Source of the DNA: Pseudoneurospora amorphoporcata
Taxonomy: Eukaryota; Ascomycota; Sordariomycetes; Sordariales; Sordariaceae
NCBI GenBank assembly: GCA_033297205.1
Contig: MU859134.1
Location: 86,203 to 150,202, forward strand
Length of the DNA: 64,000 nt
Direction: 5' to 3'
The translations under genes and the position numbers were made by a program. Below, in pieces: positions 1 to 12,005 of the stretch. Each line of letters starts with the position of its first letter. Positions within the stretch are counted from its first letter, which is position 1. Below the pieces are notes generated by a model that saw only the letters and a program-made list of their open reading frames with translations, was not told the origin of the DNA and searched no databases.

Positions 1-64
1 GCAAGAGAACAAGATCAAGAGGAAGACTTGGGACGAGCTACGGAGCCGGAGAGAGGCGACTCAC

Positions 65-133
65 CTATTTCTTTTCCGGGCGGCCTGGGCGAAGTCGGCG
101 TCCAGGCGGAACACAAAATTCCTCCTCTGAGCT
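65..133 (-). other. possible internal exon of a gene running off the left edge
   Basis: On the minus strand a 69-bp open stretch lies between an AG acceptor (gcgtcag, ending at 134) and a strong GTGAGT donor (64 down to 59). It would encode a basic peptide containing NFVFRLDADFAQAARKR. The sequence beyond the donor is pyrimidine-rich, as in an intron. The exon length fits phase 1 in and phase 0 out, but no first exon with an ATG could be joined convincingly and the rest would lie outside the window. It may be chance. The remainder of 134-765 shows nothing else I can support. Confidence 0.2.
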
Positions 134-765
134 CTGACGCCCGCAGCGAGTCACTGGCCACAGGGGTTGCCGCCAAGTCCCACGTCCACCCCGCAAAAAG
201 CTTCAGAACTCCCCATGTCGACCAGGGGGGAGGTGAGATATACGAGCTCTGTGATTGGTCGATGGCTTTTGTTATTCATCACTTCAGCGAGCACCGTGAC
301 GGGTCTGAACAAAAAGCTTGAGATGAATCAGAGAAAAGTGAAAAAAAAAACCATTGGGAGAGAATCCTGATATTGGGGCCTCTATGGTCATCATAATATC
401 AACCTTCAATGGCTTCAATTGCTTACAACCCCATTAAACCTATGGTGTCGGATCTGGCTTACCGTCCACCTTAAGGTACTCAGACAGGTTCCACCACATG
501 TCGCTATGAGACTTGAGCCCCACATTCTTAAATGTCAAGCTTCCGTCATCGGAACTGGAGGATGGGGCTGTTCCCGGAAATGCCATAGGTATGCCTCTGC
601 CATGCACCATTCAATCCAATCCATCATTTATTCGGCCGGTATTCGACCGTAGCCGCCGATTTGACATCCGGCCCCCGCTGTTATTGTCAATGCCTCAATG
701 TCTCTGTGCTAGAGCTGGCGCATCACACATTGTCCGCCATGGATATCTCAATATGAGATTCACGC

Positions 766-1717
766 TCACGGCTGCGGCGCCGGTGTCTCACCATCCTTCG
801 CCTTCGTTTCCGCCTCATCCTTCACCCTCCTATCGAGAATCTGATCGACGACGCCCAACTCCACCGCCTCCTCCGCCGTCAGGTACTTGTCTCTCTCCAT
901 CATATCGCTAATGGCAGCAAGGTCGTACTTCTCATAGCCAAACGACTTGTTGATGTGCGCCTGCACAATCTTGTTGATCTGCTCTCTTATCCTCTGGATC
1001 TGGTTTGCATAGATCAAGATATCCGACGCCTGGCCGCGTGTGCCGCCGAGCGGCTGGTGCACCATGACCGTGCTGTGAGGCAGCGCGTACCGCTTCCCGG
1101 GCTCGCCGCCGATAAGGAGGACGGCGGCCATGGAGGCGGCGGCGCCAACACAAACGGTTGACACCGGAGACTTGATGTATGTCATGGTGTCGTAGATAGC
1201 CAGGCCGGAGCTCACCTCGCCGCCGGGGGAGTTGATGTACATGGTAATGGGCTTGTCGGGGTTATCGGATTCGAGCCAGAGGAGCTGGGCGACTATCGCG
1301 GCCGAGGTAGTGTCATCGATCGCGCCGTTGAGGCATACTATACGTTCCTGTACTGGTCAGACATGGTCGCGTAGTAAGTGTCTAAAGGTAAGGACTGAGT
1401 GTACTTGGAGTAGTTTCGAGAAGATATCGGCTTTGTTGCGATTCGGTCAGCGCCCTGCAAGAGTTCCGAAGAGTCGAGCACAAGACATACATGTTCGCCA
1501 TCCGCCAGACTGTATTGTTAGCCCATGATCATACGTTCAAGGCTGAATGGTGAATAGCAGAGCATACCGTGACCTCTGTGATGTATGGCATGGGAATGTT
1601 GCCCATGGGCCGCAAAGGTGCCCCCGAACCGGAGCCGGTGAACTGGCCGAAGCATCGGCGTGTCGCGGGCGTGCCAACCCGTCGCAGAATGCGCATTGCC
1701 GCTCGTGGGGAATTCAT
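766..1717 (-). CDS. clpP: mitochondrial ATP-dependent Clp protease proteolytic subunit (ClpP)
   Basis: Serine peptidase of family S14, the barrel-forming partner of the ClpX unfoldase in the mitochondrial matrix. Four exons: 1568-1717, 1491-1509, 1405-1430 and 766-1347, read on the minus strand, giving 258 residues. The catalytic triad is visible: Ser137 in GAAASMAA, His162 in MVHQPLGG and Asp213 in ISDMMERD, at near-standard spacing. The N-terminal 35 residues are Arg/Ser/Ala-rich with no acidic residue, as expected of a matrix targeting sequence. The joined exons restore the family motif PMPYITEVT-SGGWRT-S-DIFSKLLQERIVCLNGAI, which confirms the two tiny exons of 19 and 26 bp. A Ser (S57) stands where Tyr is usual in this motif. 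The ATG is chosen because it opens the targeting peptide. Divergent from the gene at 2136. Confidence 0.93.
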
Positions 1718-2135
1718 GGTGGTGTGGGTTGCTAGGAACGGAACGTTATGGGTTGGGTTCGTCAAGATTTCGGTAAGATTGCTGGCTGGGAAACAATGGA
1801 AACCTTCAAGGTACCTACTCGCGATAACAGTTCGATGTTCAAAGCTCCAGGCAGGCAAAGTGACGAACTGGAGCTTCTCTGGGAGCTAGGTACCATAACG
1901 TGGGGCATCGCGACGGTCTCCATCCTTGGCGCGTCCTGACTGCCTAGACCTTGCAGGGGTGCACTAACAGCAAAGCACGGACTCTCAATGGAGACAGAGG
2001 TACCTAGCTTTTTGATACATCCACTATCTTCAACTTTTCAACATTCATTCTTCTACCACAGAACATTACAAGGGAATTACTGCCTAACCTCAACCGGATT
2101 TCTGTACGGAGAGACGTAGAACCCTACAGTCAACC
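1718..2135. promoter_or_regulatory. shared divergent promoter, clpP / 2136 gene
   Basis: 418 bp separate the two ATGs, so both genes must start transcription from this interval. No clean TATA box was seen. Both flanking proteins have mitochondrial-type N-termini, so co-regulation is plausible, but this is inferred from arrangement only. Confidence 0.4.
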
Positions 2136-3533
2136 ATGAAGTCTACAATACAAAAGTGTTGCGCCACAGCGCCCTACATATCCCGGCACTCACTCCACCA
2201 AACCTCCCTCCTCCGATCATCATCATCACATCAAGACTCAAACAACGAGCCACCATCCTCAACGCCAAAAGGCGCAACAAAAGACGACTGCTCCGAAGAC
2301 TTCGACCTCGACCCCTCCGCCGACTTCTTTGACTCCTCCCGCCCCTACCAAATCGACTCCACCACCAAATCCGTCCTCACAAAGACCGGCCTCACCCTCC
2401 CTCTCAGTCCTATCATGGACCCAGCCTACCACTCCTCCCGCAACCGATGGAAAGAGCGCAAACCTCTCTCCCGTCCAATAGGCCAACGCGTCACCAAATT
2501 CTCCCAGCTTCTCGAATCCAACCCCTTCGCTTTAGCCCTCGCGGCGCCTCTCAGAGCTTGTACCGCCACCGAGGTGCTATTACCAAAGCCCTTCCTCCAA
2601 AAATTTAATCTGTTGCGGCACCCGGAGACAGACGAGCCATGGTTCGTCCCCGCCGACTTGGCTCCCCACGGGGCCCCCGATCCGGCCAAAGAAAAAGACC
2701 AGGAGCTGGGGCCCAGCGCGTACACGCTGAGTAACCAAGCGCTGCTGCACGACTTTGTGATCCGGGGCAGTCCGTATTATGGGAGTAACCGGAAAATGTT
2801 GAGACGGAATGCGCGGAACAGGACGGGGCTGACGGAGGTGTTGAATAAAGCGGTTTGGAGGGAGGATATGGATTCTCTTGTGCTGAAGTTGATGCGCCGA
2901 AGAATCGTGGATGAGCTGCTGTATTTGACGGGGAAGTGCACGGGGAGTTTGAAACGCAAATACTTGACGCCGGTGAGGGGCGGGTATCATGAGGCGAGGG
3001 AGAAGAAGTTGAGGGGTGCGCTGATTTATGTTGGATGGGGGCCGCTGTCGAGGAATGATGGCAGGGCGATGGAGATGATGAGGCCGCCACAGAGGGTGTT
3101 GACGTTGGAGATCAAGGGGGAGAGGTATAGCACGAAAATGCCGGTTTATGATGCTACGGTGTTGTTGGGAGATGAGGATTTGCAGAGGCTGATGGATGAA
3201 GAGACGGGGTTTTGGAGGCAGGCGCCGTTGTTTGCGGTGGGGAGAGAGGCAACGACGGAGCTGCAGATTAAGTTGTGGAAGCTGGAAGGGTATATGGCGA
3301 AGGGGGAGTTGCCGCGTCCTGAGGACCGGGAGCGTGAGCTGGCGAAGGCTGCTGCGGAGGCTACTGAGGCGAAGGTTGCTGAGATGAAGGCTGCTCAGAC
3401 AAAGGTTGAGAAGGGGCAGGTGCCTGGTAGTCAGGGGCAGCGTGATGCTGCGAGAGCTCCAGGAAGAGACATGAGGGGACCTGGAGGCGGTGATAGACGC
3501 TCCGGTGGATGGCAAGGGGTTAAAAGAACCTAA
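2136..3533 (+). CDS. conserved-looking fungal protein, probably mitochondrial, function unknown
   Basis: Single-exon gene of 465 residues; the ATG follows a typical caacc context. The first ~35 residues are rich in Ser, Thr, Lys, Arg and His and lack acidic residues, which fits a mitochondrial presequence. A Ser/Pro/Asp-rich linker follows (about 35-75). The middle part (about 100-370) looks structured, with Arg/Lys-rich helices around residues 215-275 (RKMLRRNARNRTG, then LVLKLMRRRIVDELLYL). The tail (about 395-465) is charged, Ala/Glu/Lys-rich and then Arg/Gly-rich, ending GGWQGVKRT, which could bind RNA. I do not recognise the family. A mitoribosome-associated or mitochondrial RNA-processing role would fit the basic character but is only a guess. 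Codon use is strongly GC3-biased at both ends, giving long antisense open frames that are not genes. Confidence 0.75.
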   Translation: MKSTIQKCCATAPYISRHSLHQTSLLRSSSSHQDSNNEPPSSTPKGATKDDCSEDFDLDPSADFFDSSRPYQIDSTTKSVLTKTGLTLPLSPIMDPAYHSSRNRWKERKPLSRPIGQRVTKFSQLLESNPFALALAAPLRACTATEVLLPKPFLQKFNLLRHPETDEPWFVPADLAPHGAPDPAKEKDQELGPSAYTLSNQALLHDFVIRGSPYYGSNRKMLRRNARNRTGLTEVLNKAVWREDMDSLVLKLMRRRIVDELLYLTGKCTGSLKRKYLTPVRGGYHEAREKKLRGALIYVGWGPLSRNDGRAMEMMRPPQRVLTLEIKGERYSTKMPVYDATVLLGDEDLQRLMDEETGFWRQAPLFAVGREATTELQIKLWKLEGYMAKGELPRPEDRERELAKAAAEATEAKVAEMKAAQTKVEKGQVPGSQGQRDAARAPGRDMRGPGGGDRRSGGWQGVKRT

Positions 3534-6500
3534 TCAATAACGAAGGGCCGGAAAGCGAAGGCCCTGAATACTCATTCAACGGAGCCATCACTGGAAATAG
3601 AACCAAGCGGTGTGACGGCCGAGCCACGTCTGACATATGTTCGCTTTACAGTCTTCACACACTCTGGTTGTTTTTCTTCCGTCGAACACTCCAACCTAAC
3701 ACAAGCTGCACTATACATTCGAAAAGCTGACAAGGGAAGGGGGCAGGATCGATTTTACGCACATGTTGCAAGTTTTGCAAAGTTGTCGAAACTTTGACTT
3801 TGAATAGCACTCGCGTATCGAGGTGCGCGGACGTGAAATTTACACACTTAAAGTACTTGATGAGGCGAATCTGTCGAAAGTCTTTTTTTTCTTTTTTCTC
3901 TTAATATCTTAAAGGCGCGAAGAGTTATACTAAATCCCTCTTTTTGGGCCTTTTTTGAAATTAAAAACGAAAGTAGAAACTAACACCTTGATTTTATTAA
4001 TCCACTTTTAACGACATTCGAACGGGGGAAAAAAGGGTCAAAAATTGATTCATCAAAAGCTCATCGCGTATTAGGGATATACGCCATGTTGAGCCCAATG
4101 TCACTTTCAATACGTATCGAGAGCCGTGGATCAGACCGTGGAACCTCTTTCCCGACGGGCTGGATCCGGGCGTCCGTCCGCTGGCGCCGAGAGCTTTTCA
4201 GACCGCAGAAAAGTGGAATTGCAAGTGCAGCATCTCTCGGCTTGCGGAATTGCAGCCCAGTTGAAACAAGCCGGTTATCTTCTGTTTGGACAAACACGGC
4301 TGATGAAGATGACGAGAACAACAAAAGGAGACGAAAACAAACGAATGGGCTTGAACATTCACCGTGCCCAGCAGGCAGCTCTCTCCCCTCATCTCCCGCG
4401 GGTGCGCGGCACGCCGAGGTACAGTTTTCGTAGGTTGCAGCTGGAGCATGGTGGTTCAGCCCCCCCAGTCTCACTAGGTGACTGTGACTTGGCTTTTTGC
4501 GATTTTCCTTGGGTTAAGGAATAGTTTATGATCAATAGGAATGGCGGTTTTACGTTTTTCTTTTCTTTTAGTTTTAGGGGTAGAAAATGGGGTTGTTTGT
4601 TTGCAATGCAGGCGACGTGGAAGATGGATGGATGGTTTTCGTAACTTCACCGACTAGACTAGGCGTACGGTCATACATACGTCCCTCCAACAACAACAAC
4701 AACAACAACACAACCAAACTGTACCCACCCTCTAACCCTCAATATCCAGGATCTCTCACATTTCCTTGGACTCGCTCATTTCCCTCGACAACTTACTAAA
4801 CTCCCGAAACTCAACAGCACTTCTTTAGCTTCTCCACACCCCGCGTATACGGGGTGGCAGACACTTGCTGTCTGGTTTCCTCTTCCCGATTGGGCAATAA
4901 CCAGCGACGCCACAATTTCGATATGAGTGAGCAGATTTTGAGGCTCTTTAAAACGCCCCTGTACGTTACGACAACTCGTGTTACTCAAAAGGTTTCTCAA
5001 CAGCCGGTAGCCAATAGGAAGTGCTCAACCCCTGAGGATCGAAAGGAGGGTATTGGAGCGGAAGTAACCCCCCGCCCCGGAGCCTTATGATGGATACGAC
5101 AAAAATCGTAACACCGGCTTCGTTTTGCGGTTTAGCAAAGGTAGGCTGGAGCCATCCCATCGTGGAGCGTTTTGGGAGTGTTGTGTTGTTGAGTGTCGTG
5201 TTGTTGGCAGATGATGTCTGGGAGAAATATCTGCACTTGAGGCCCAATATCGGATGTTGTCCATCGTGGTAGGTAGGCATGCTTTGGTGTTTACTTTTGA
5301 CTTGAGCGGATACCGAAGAAACTCGCCGGATTGGCAAACCTCTAACCCTCTTTGAGCGCCCGACAGTGAGCACAGGGAGCAGCATACCTAATGTGCTCTG
5401 CAGGCCCAGTTTCGAAAAGGCCGAGTTGACAAGCCCCCGACCAGCGACATTGCCCTCCACCTTAACACACACACGTTCCTGTGCAGGAAGCCGTACGTGA
5501 GCCTTACAGAACTGTGCTTTTGCTGCCCAGATAACCTGTTTTTCGGGCATTAGAGGTTTGCCAATCCGGCGAGTTTCTTCGGTATGTGAATGAATTGCGG
5601 TGTTTTGTTGTTATCTTTGTTGTTTTTCTATCATGCCGCCTGGGCAGATTTGTTGATCTGTCAACGATGGAAATTTGAGTGGTTAGGACGCAAACTGCAT
5701 GATATCAACTTACCACTCCGCAATGACGAGACAAGGCTACCATCTCCAGACCAAAGAAAAATCCCAACGACCATTAAGTCCCTCCAATCGGTCGGGGGTA
5801 CATGATCCCCTGAAGGGATAATAATGCCTTGGGTAAACGCCCGCATACGAACTAATGCACCAACAGTTGGAACGCATTCGACTCGCCTCGGCTGTCAATG
5901 GATGAAGGAAGACCTGGCCTGCAGAGAGCTCACTCTAGATTCAATGTGCAATCTAGGATCGCGCCGAAAATTCCACGGTGTTTGGTGCCTCGTGCCAGCT
6001 GTCAGCACTAAGGCACGTTCATAGGAATGCAGAGGTGATCATCAAACCGGGGGGGGGGGGGATTGGAAGCGATGAGGCTCTGTTATCAGCGTCCACTCAA
6101 CTGGATTGTCGATTTAGGGCCGTTATTTCAATTAAGGAGGGTGTACTCTGGTTACTTCCTACTGGATGTAAGGCTTGGACCAACGTAGTGGCTTCATGTA
6201 GAGGAGAAGCGGGTAAGGTTGACCACCTGGCCGCATGCCTTGATGATTCGAATGCAGAACGCCGGGAGAACTTACCTATTGTGTATCATGAGATCCCGTG
6301 ATGTACGTAAAATGAGGCTCTAAAGTGTCACTTTGAAGCCACCACATGTGGTGACAGGTTTGTATAGAGCCCTCGCAGCCTTGCCGGGAGTAGCACCTCC
6401 GAAAAGTATCGGATGCGCCTATCAACGTACTGGAGCTCGACTGTTCTGTGTATCTGGATATGGAGTTTTTGTGATATGAATCGCTATTATGATTAATTTT

Positions 6501-6633
6501 CGCTAGTAATAACAGAACGGTTATTGTTGGTACACACAAAATTAATGACCTTTCGTCAAACCATACTGTGTTATTCATGCATAGAGCCTGGCCTTAATGT
6601 TTTATCGCTCTTGCGCTGTGTCCAATGGCTGTC
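3534..6633. other. 3.1-kb intergenic region, no supported gene
   Basis: Only short, overlapping open frames with no family signature occur. The region contains AT-rich DNA with T/A runs at about 3880-4010, a CAA/CAACAA microsatellite at about 4687-4710, a G-run at about 6049-6060, and the inverted repeat listed separately. Confidence 0.6.
5310..5585. repeat. perfect 36-bp inverted repeat around a 204-bp core (MITE/foldback-like)
   Basis: The left arm (5310-5345) is the exact reverse complement of the right arm (5550-5585), 36 of 36 bases. The outermost bases on both sides then stop matching. The core (5346-5549) has no open frame worth calling. No target-site duplication is obvious beside the arms (left flank ends TTGAGCG, right flank begins GTGAATG). 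It could be a small foldback element, the scar of an inversion, or a hairpin-forming transcript. Confidence 0.85.
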
Positions 6634-8811
6634 TCAGACGCAGAAATGAAATCCTTTTTTGATCGTTTGATACTGTGCTGGTTCAATAGTGCACCAGACA
6701 GCGTCTGCTTTGGTGCTACGCACCTGTATCACCTCCGCCGGTGCATTCCTTGCCGTTGACGCGTGCCTCCTCCTCACTGCCTGCCTTCCCCTTGGGGTCT
6801 GCTTTGCTCTTTCCAACTGTCTCCCCCCTCTTGCTTCATTGCTATGGCTGTTATGAGTAGTAAAGCTGTCGTCCGCAGTTGTTGGAGCGTTTAGAGCGTT
6901 TGTGGCGACTGACTGAGGGCGACCAAACACCATCGGACCTGGGTATGGCAGAATCCCCGCGAGTGAAATGGAGGGGTCAAAAGAGATAAACACAAGAGCC
7001 TTTTCCTTACTGCCACCAGACGCACCCGCCGCATACATAAACGAACGCTCGTCCCACTCGCCAGTGATTTCACCCGAGTATTTTGGCGGGCTGAGGATTT
7101 CATAGAGTTGGGCTAAAGCTGGGCTGGGAGATTCGGGGTCCTGTTCGGGCGGCCAAGAGACTGGTTCTTCGTGTCTGTACGTTTTGTGTACTTCTTCGAA
7201 GTGTTTCTCCGCAACTGATAACGAGCTCTTTTCTTGCGTAGAGCGGCTCCAAGCGTCAATCTCTTGTGGCCCCCGGCGATGTCGCGTACCTCCCCGAAGG
7301 CGCATCCGTCGTTTGTCGGAATTCGAGGGTGATAAATCCACTAGGTCAAGGAACGTTTGGCAAGATGGATGGTATGACAGGATCGGGCATTTATTGCGAA
7401 GGAAGATTGGTCCTTTGGAGCTGTCATCTCCAGGATGGACGTCCTGAGGGTCCCGGGGAGGTAAGGTCCTAGGTGTCGGGTCACTTTGATTGTATGATTC
7501 CGACTCGCCAGTTTCTGATTGGCCATTCTCGCCGGAGTTGTTTCCATCAGAACTGTCTCCATCTGAGCCGTCTTCGTCGGAGTTGATTTCCCAATTACTT
7601 ACGCGCGCATTAGACATTTCGAGCGTAGTTGTATAGTAAGTACGTACTGTGTAGGAGCTGTTTTTGATCCATTCTGTCCGCGACTCCACAACCTTGATTT
7701 CGCCCGTTGCCTCATCTTTGAACATTTTCATGAACGTCCACCTATGGTCCATTGGCCCGTCCTGGTGATATCTACGCAACAGCCGGTCGGGTCCGATTGT
7801 GGACACAACACTGAAGGGAGAATCGATTCTTTGGCAGGCATAACCCGCCGTCCAGTGCTTTTCCTCTTGTTCGAGCTCGCCATGATTTGAAAGCGAGTAG
7901 ATACTGTCGTCGAAGATTTGGAAACAATTGGTGATATCTATGTCGAAGGGTTGGAAGCTATTAACCCGGTTGTAGTAATGGGACAGGATGTGGCCCAGGG
8001 TGTTATGAAAGTCAGCACCATGCCATGCGCTGGTTGCAATATCGTATGCGTTCCAGCATACCATTGGTCCTCCATGACCGCGAGCTCTCCTGACGACATA
8101 TAGGACCTTGTCGTTGTTTCGTACGACGAAGCTCTTAGGTTCGAAATCGTATAGGAGTGGCGCAGTAAGAATTTTACGATCCTGGGCATTAAAGACGACA
8201 AGCGACCCCGCGGGGTGGTCATTACCGTGACATGGGCATTTCGCCTTGTAGTAGTATAAACAGGAGACGATGTTGTTCGAAACGTTGAGGGGCCGAAACC
8301 GATAGTTGCGTATTTTACGAGACCCTGGGATCGCTTCGCCAAGAAGAAGTCGAATGTTGACAACGATTTCGTCGGTTGCGGACCCATGGAGGTCTAGTAT
8401 TCGAAGTTGACCTTGTCGCATGTAACACAAGACGCCATTTCGGTATATCCAGTCCTCGCCAAAGCCAACGACAGCAGCCAAGTAGGGGGTGACCGAAGAG
8501 ATGGACTGGCGGCGTTTCAACAAGCGTCGCAGTTCGTGGGCATATTTCTTGGTAACGAGGGCGTTTTGAGTCTCTGTCGCTGCCGGTGCCTTGCTCTATA
8601 TCGCAGGCATAGAAGTCAGCTTGGTCCATAGACGAAGAGATAGGGGTACCATATGGCAAGATAGTACCTCAAGCAGTCGTTTTGCTATGTGCGATTCTGT
8701 CACCAGACACCTCAAACGCCGACAGGTGAGACTCAGTTGCCAAACATGGTCAAGGTCGAGATGGTCCAGCACATAGCTGACCATCTCGTACGGCAGCTTG
8801 AGCAGTGACAT
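6634..8811 (-). CDS. F-box domain protein
   Basis: Two exons: 8668-8811 (48 codons) and 6634-8595, separated by a 72-bp intron (8596-8667, GTACTA...TATAG), giving about 701 residues. Residues 4-40 form an F-box: LLKLPYEMVSYVLDHLDL followed by WQLSLTCRRLRCLV, the usual L-P-x-E-[ILMV] start and final hydrophobic/Cys-Arg pattern. F-box proteins dock substrates to an SCF (Skp1-cullin) ubiquitin ligase. The rest has no recognisable LRR, WD40 or Kelch repeats. It resembles the large, lineage-specific F-box families of Sordariomycetes. A Ser/Asp/Gly/Asn-rich acidic stretch lies at about residues 385-430 and a basic, low-complexity part near the C-terminus (about 620-680). Without the upstream exon the long frame has no ATG at its 5' end, which supports the splice. 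Confidence 0.8.
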
Positions 8812-11800
8812 GGTGTCGGTAGCTATGTTCTCTGCGATATGCTGGCGGGTCCTCAACGAGTTTGTGAATGGGCATATGCCATGGCAAGAGCTGGTGATGG
8901 TTGAACGCGGAAGGAGAGAATAAACCGAGATGGAAGGGAGTAGATATGACTTGGGATGAGATGTATACCTACGACAACGAAGTCCAATGCCGGTAGACAA
9001 GTCACAAGTGACCACTGAGCGGGAGACAAGGACTCACTCGGTTTGCAAGCAATCTCGAGCGACCTTATACCTTTCCAGCCAACAATTTCAAGCAAGAGCA
9101 AGCGAGTGAGGCGTGAAAGTGAGGGGGCCTGTCACCTGCCGCAAGGCTTGTCGGATAGTTTTACAATTATTGAATCTCTCCGGGCCCCCGCCCCGCTCCC
9201 AGGCCGTGATCCATACAATGTCAGTTCATCAATAAGCATTTTTCTCTCTGACCCTCTTTTGGTTCATATGCGGGACGCAGAATAGGAACTCACTGTCTGA
9301 TGAGCCTGGCGAGGAGACATGGTCGCGGAGGTCGTGGTTCTGCTGGTCTGTCCGAAAGCACATGGGCCTCAGGGTACTTGCCTCAGGACGACATGATGAT
9401 GGTACGTACAGATGGAGTTTCCATGTCTTGCGGCTCTGCTCAGCGGTTGGAAATGCGGCTCAGCGGTTGGAAATGCCGCGCCGAAAAGAGGAAACACAAG
9501 GGTTGCCGGGAGATCGGGCCAAATTCCATTCTTTCCGCTCCCGTCGTGCTTACCTTGCAAGGTGACCGTTTGAGGCAGGTACTAATTCCATCGCTAATTC
9601 CACTAACACTGGCCAGATAACAGCAAGCCTCGGCGACTTGCACATACCTACGGTAGTCGTCGTGCGTGCGGTCGCGAGGTACGGTGGAGGTACAGGGGAC
9701 AGAGCTGTGTTAGTGAAGTAACGCGCATTGGGCTGTGAGAAGTAGCTGCACACCTGTAACAGGCACAAAGCTACATCTAGGTACGTACCCTGCATCAGCA
9801 TGTATCCTTGAGTCTTTAACTTAAATAGAACCCCGCACTAAATGGTGGGCTTGTTGGGTACTGCTTCCCTTGAAACTTCCGACTTGACCGCCGCAACATC
9901 TCATTCTGCCTCACACTCCCCTTTCTAATCTTACTGTGTAATTAAGGTACTTAGCTCGGCCTTGCGAGAAAACGGATCGTTTCTCGTACCACGACAGGGC
10001 CGCATTAATTATCAATTCATACTACTTACTCCAAGTCCGAGAAGGGAGCGCCTCGACCCCTGCAATAGGGGCAACTGGGGAATATGTACACGCTGGCGTG
10101 GCACAACGAGTTGCAACTCCAGTCGCACTTCATCAAAGCTCTCGGCCCTAAGCGCATCACTTGATCGGGCCGGACACCGCTAATTTCTCATCCTTGTAAT
10201 GGTCCATGGTGTGAAGGCAATTGCGGCTCTGCGATGATGCTCACGGTGCTTACCCAAGCGCGACCAAGTGGAAATCAGCAAACGCCACGAACAACCTGTC
10301 AAACGGAAGCATGGAGGAGAATGGAATGAGGTTCCCACCACCTAGCAATCTCCGATAGAATACCCTGTCCCTGCCCTCAGCTTGCTCTTCAACTCTTGCC
10401 ATCTCACAGCTAACCAAATATAGACCATCTCCCTTCCCTCTGAAAGTCCCAAGCCATTAACATCGTCTTAACAACCCCCATCATCACCGCACAAAGCCGA
10501 AACCTTACAGCTGGGTCTGCCCCAAATAGGCCCTACCTCTCGTTCTTAAGAGGTTGGGTGACCTTCATCTCAACATGGCACTGAGCAGCTACGGGTCCTG
10601 TGACCAGCTCTACGACCCTACAGTCAGACGGAAACGAGGCCAGTAGGATAGGCTAGGGTCGTGCCCTTCAACAGCAGGCAAGCATCTGACTATCCAAGGA
10701 AAGATTTAGCGGTGTCAGGTCGCGACGAAAGCACCCGCAAACGATCGCTGGTGTTGGGCAAGATATCTGGTTTTCAAGTTGGGCAGAAGCTGAATACTTG
10801 CAGGCCCACCAAGATATGACAGGTCACTGAGCAGAGTCTCACGCGTGGCACATTCGACAGCATCCACGAGTATGACACGCAAAATGCCAACAGCCATAAT
10901 CCTGGGAATTAACCTACCTTTTCGAATTCTCTAAAGCACCACGATATTCGAGCTCTGGCCGCAAGAAGTTCTGTGGGCGTGCCCAAAATCTCCAAGTTGT
11001 CTTCGTTGAGCTCTTACAGGACCGAAACGAAAACCGCACCACAAAGCTCTGCGAAGGTTCGAAAGAGGAGCTTAGCTCGTCCACCTCCAGTCCCATATGT
11101 CACAGTCGAGCCCGAGCTTTTTCCACACGGGTTATCCTGCCTTTGCCAAACACCTTCATCCATATTTTCACAGCGTTGATATATATTCATTTTTATACCG
11201 CGGGGGTCATGGTCGAAAAATGCCTTTTCCCAAAATCTGGGGAGCTCTCCAAGCCAGCTGGAGAGAAGTAGGGACTTGCAACTATCTACGTGAGTTCCGA
11301 GTTGATGAGAAAAGCTCAACTCCCGTAACATGCCTAAGGAATCTGGTTGAACCCGCATTACCACATCCTTCACCATTCACCGTCAATCCAAAGGGTACGT
11401 AGAGCCAGTATGTTATCGGTGCAGAAACCCATGTCGTTAAATCAGCGCACCCAAAGCCTCCGTAGCAGGACAACTGATCAGATCTTCGGATTTGACCCTT
11501 TTCAGTTTATCGGCTTGTATTCCTCACCTGGGCCGACGCAATTGCCCATTTACAGCAATGAATCCCATCTTAGTCATCCGTCCCGAGGGTACAAAAGATT
11601 GACCAATCAGCTCCTAGAACTCGTCCAAATCGGGATTATTTTGGAGACGGCCTCACAAACACCGGACACTTTTTTAGTGCGGGCTTATTATAACCTTGGC
11701 GAACCTTGCAACAACAGTCATTATCACTCCTCACTTTCAGAATCCGATGTGCTCGGATTAACTAGTCGTGTATAACCACCCTCTTCACTCGAAGGGGTAG

Positions 11801-12005
11801 CAACTCTGGATAATCAAAACCTTGGCTGCTCGGAACCAACTGCCGACCAGTCACTCGGTGACTGGAATCCCCCCACGTCGACCTGCCCATTTCTTTTTAT
11901 AAAACGACAATTCTCTCTATCTCTCTCTCTGGGTTTATATACCATATTTTCCTCCCGGCTACAAACCAATAATTCCCCGAACGAGGAAAGAAAACATACC
12001 TCATC
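8812..12005. other. 3.2-kb intergenic region, no supported gene
   Basis: The stretch lies between the divergent F-box and MOSC-fusion genes. Open frames are short and overlap each other on both strands without signatures. A 21-bp unit (gctcagcggttggaaatgcg) is tandemly doubled at about 9438-9478. The last ~200 bp before 12006 contain a CT-rich run (about 11912-11930), common in leaders of this group. Confidence 0.6.

Noticed and set aside
2580..3515. 311-codon minus-strand open frame
   Set aside because: Antisense shadow of the 2136 gene, low-complexity Leu/Arg/Gln/Pro sequence.
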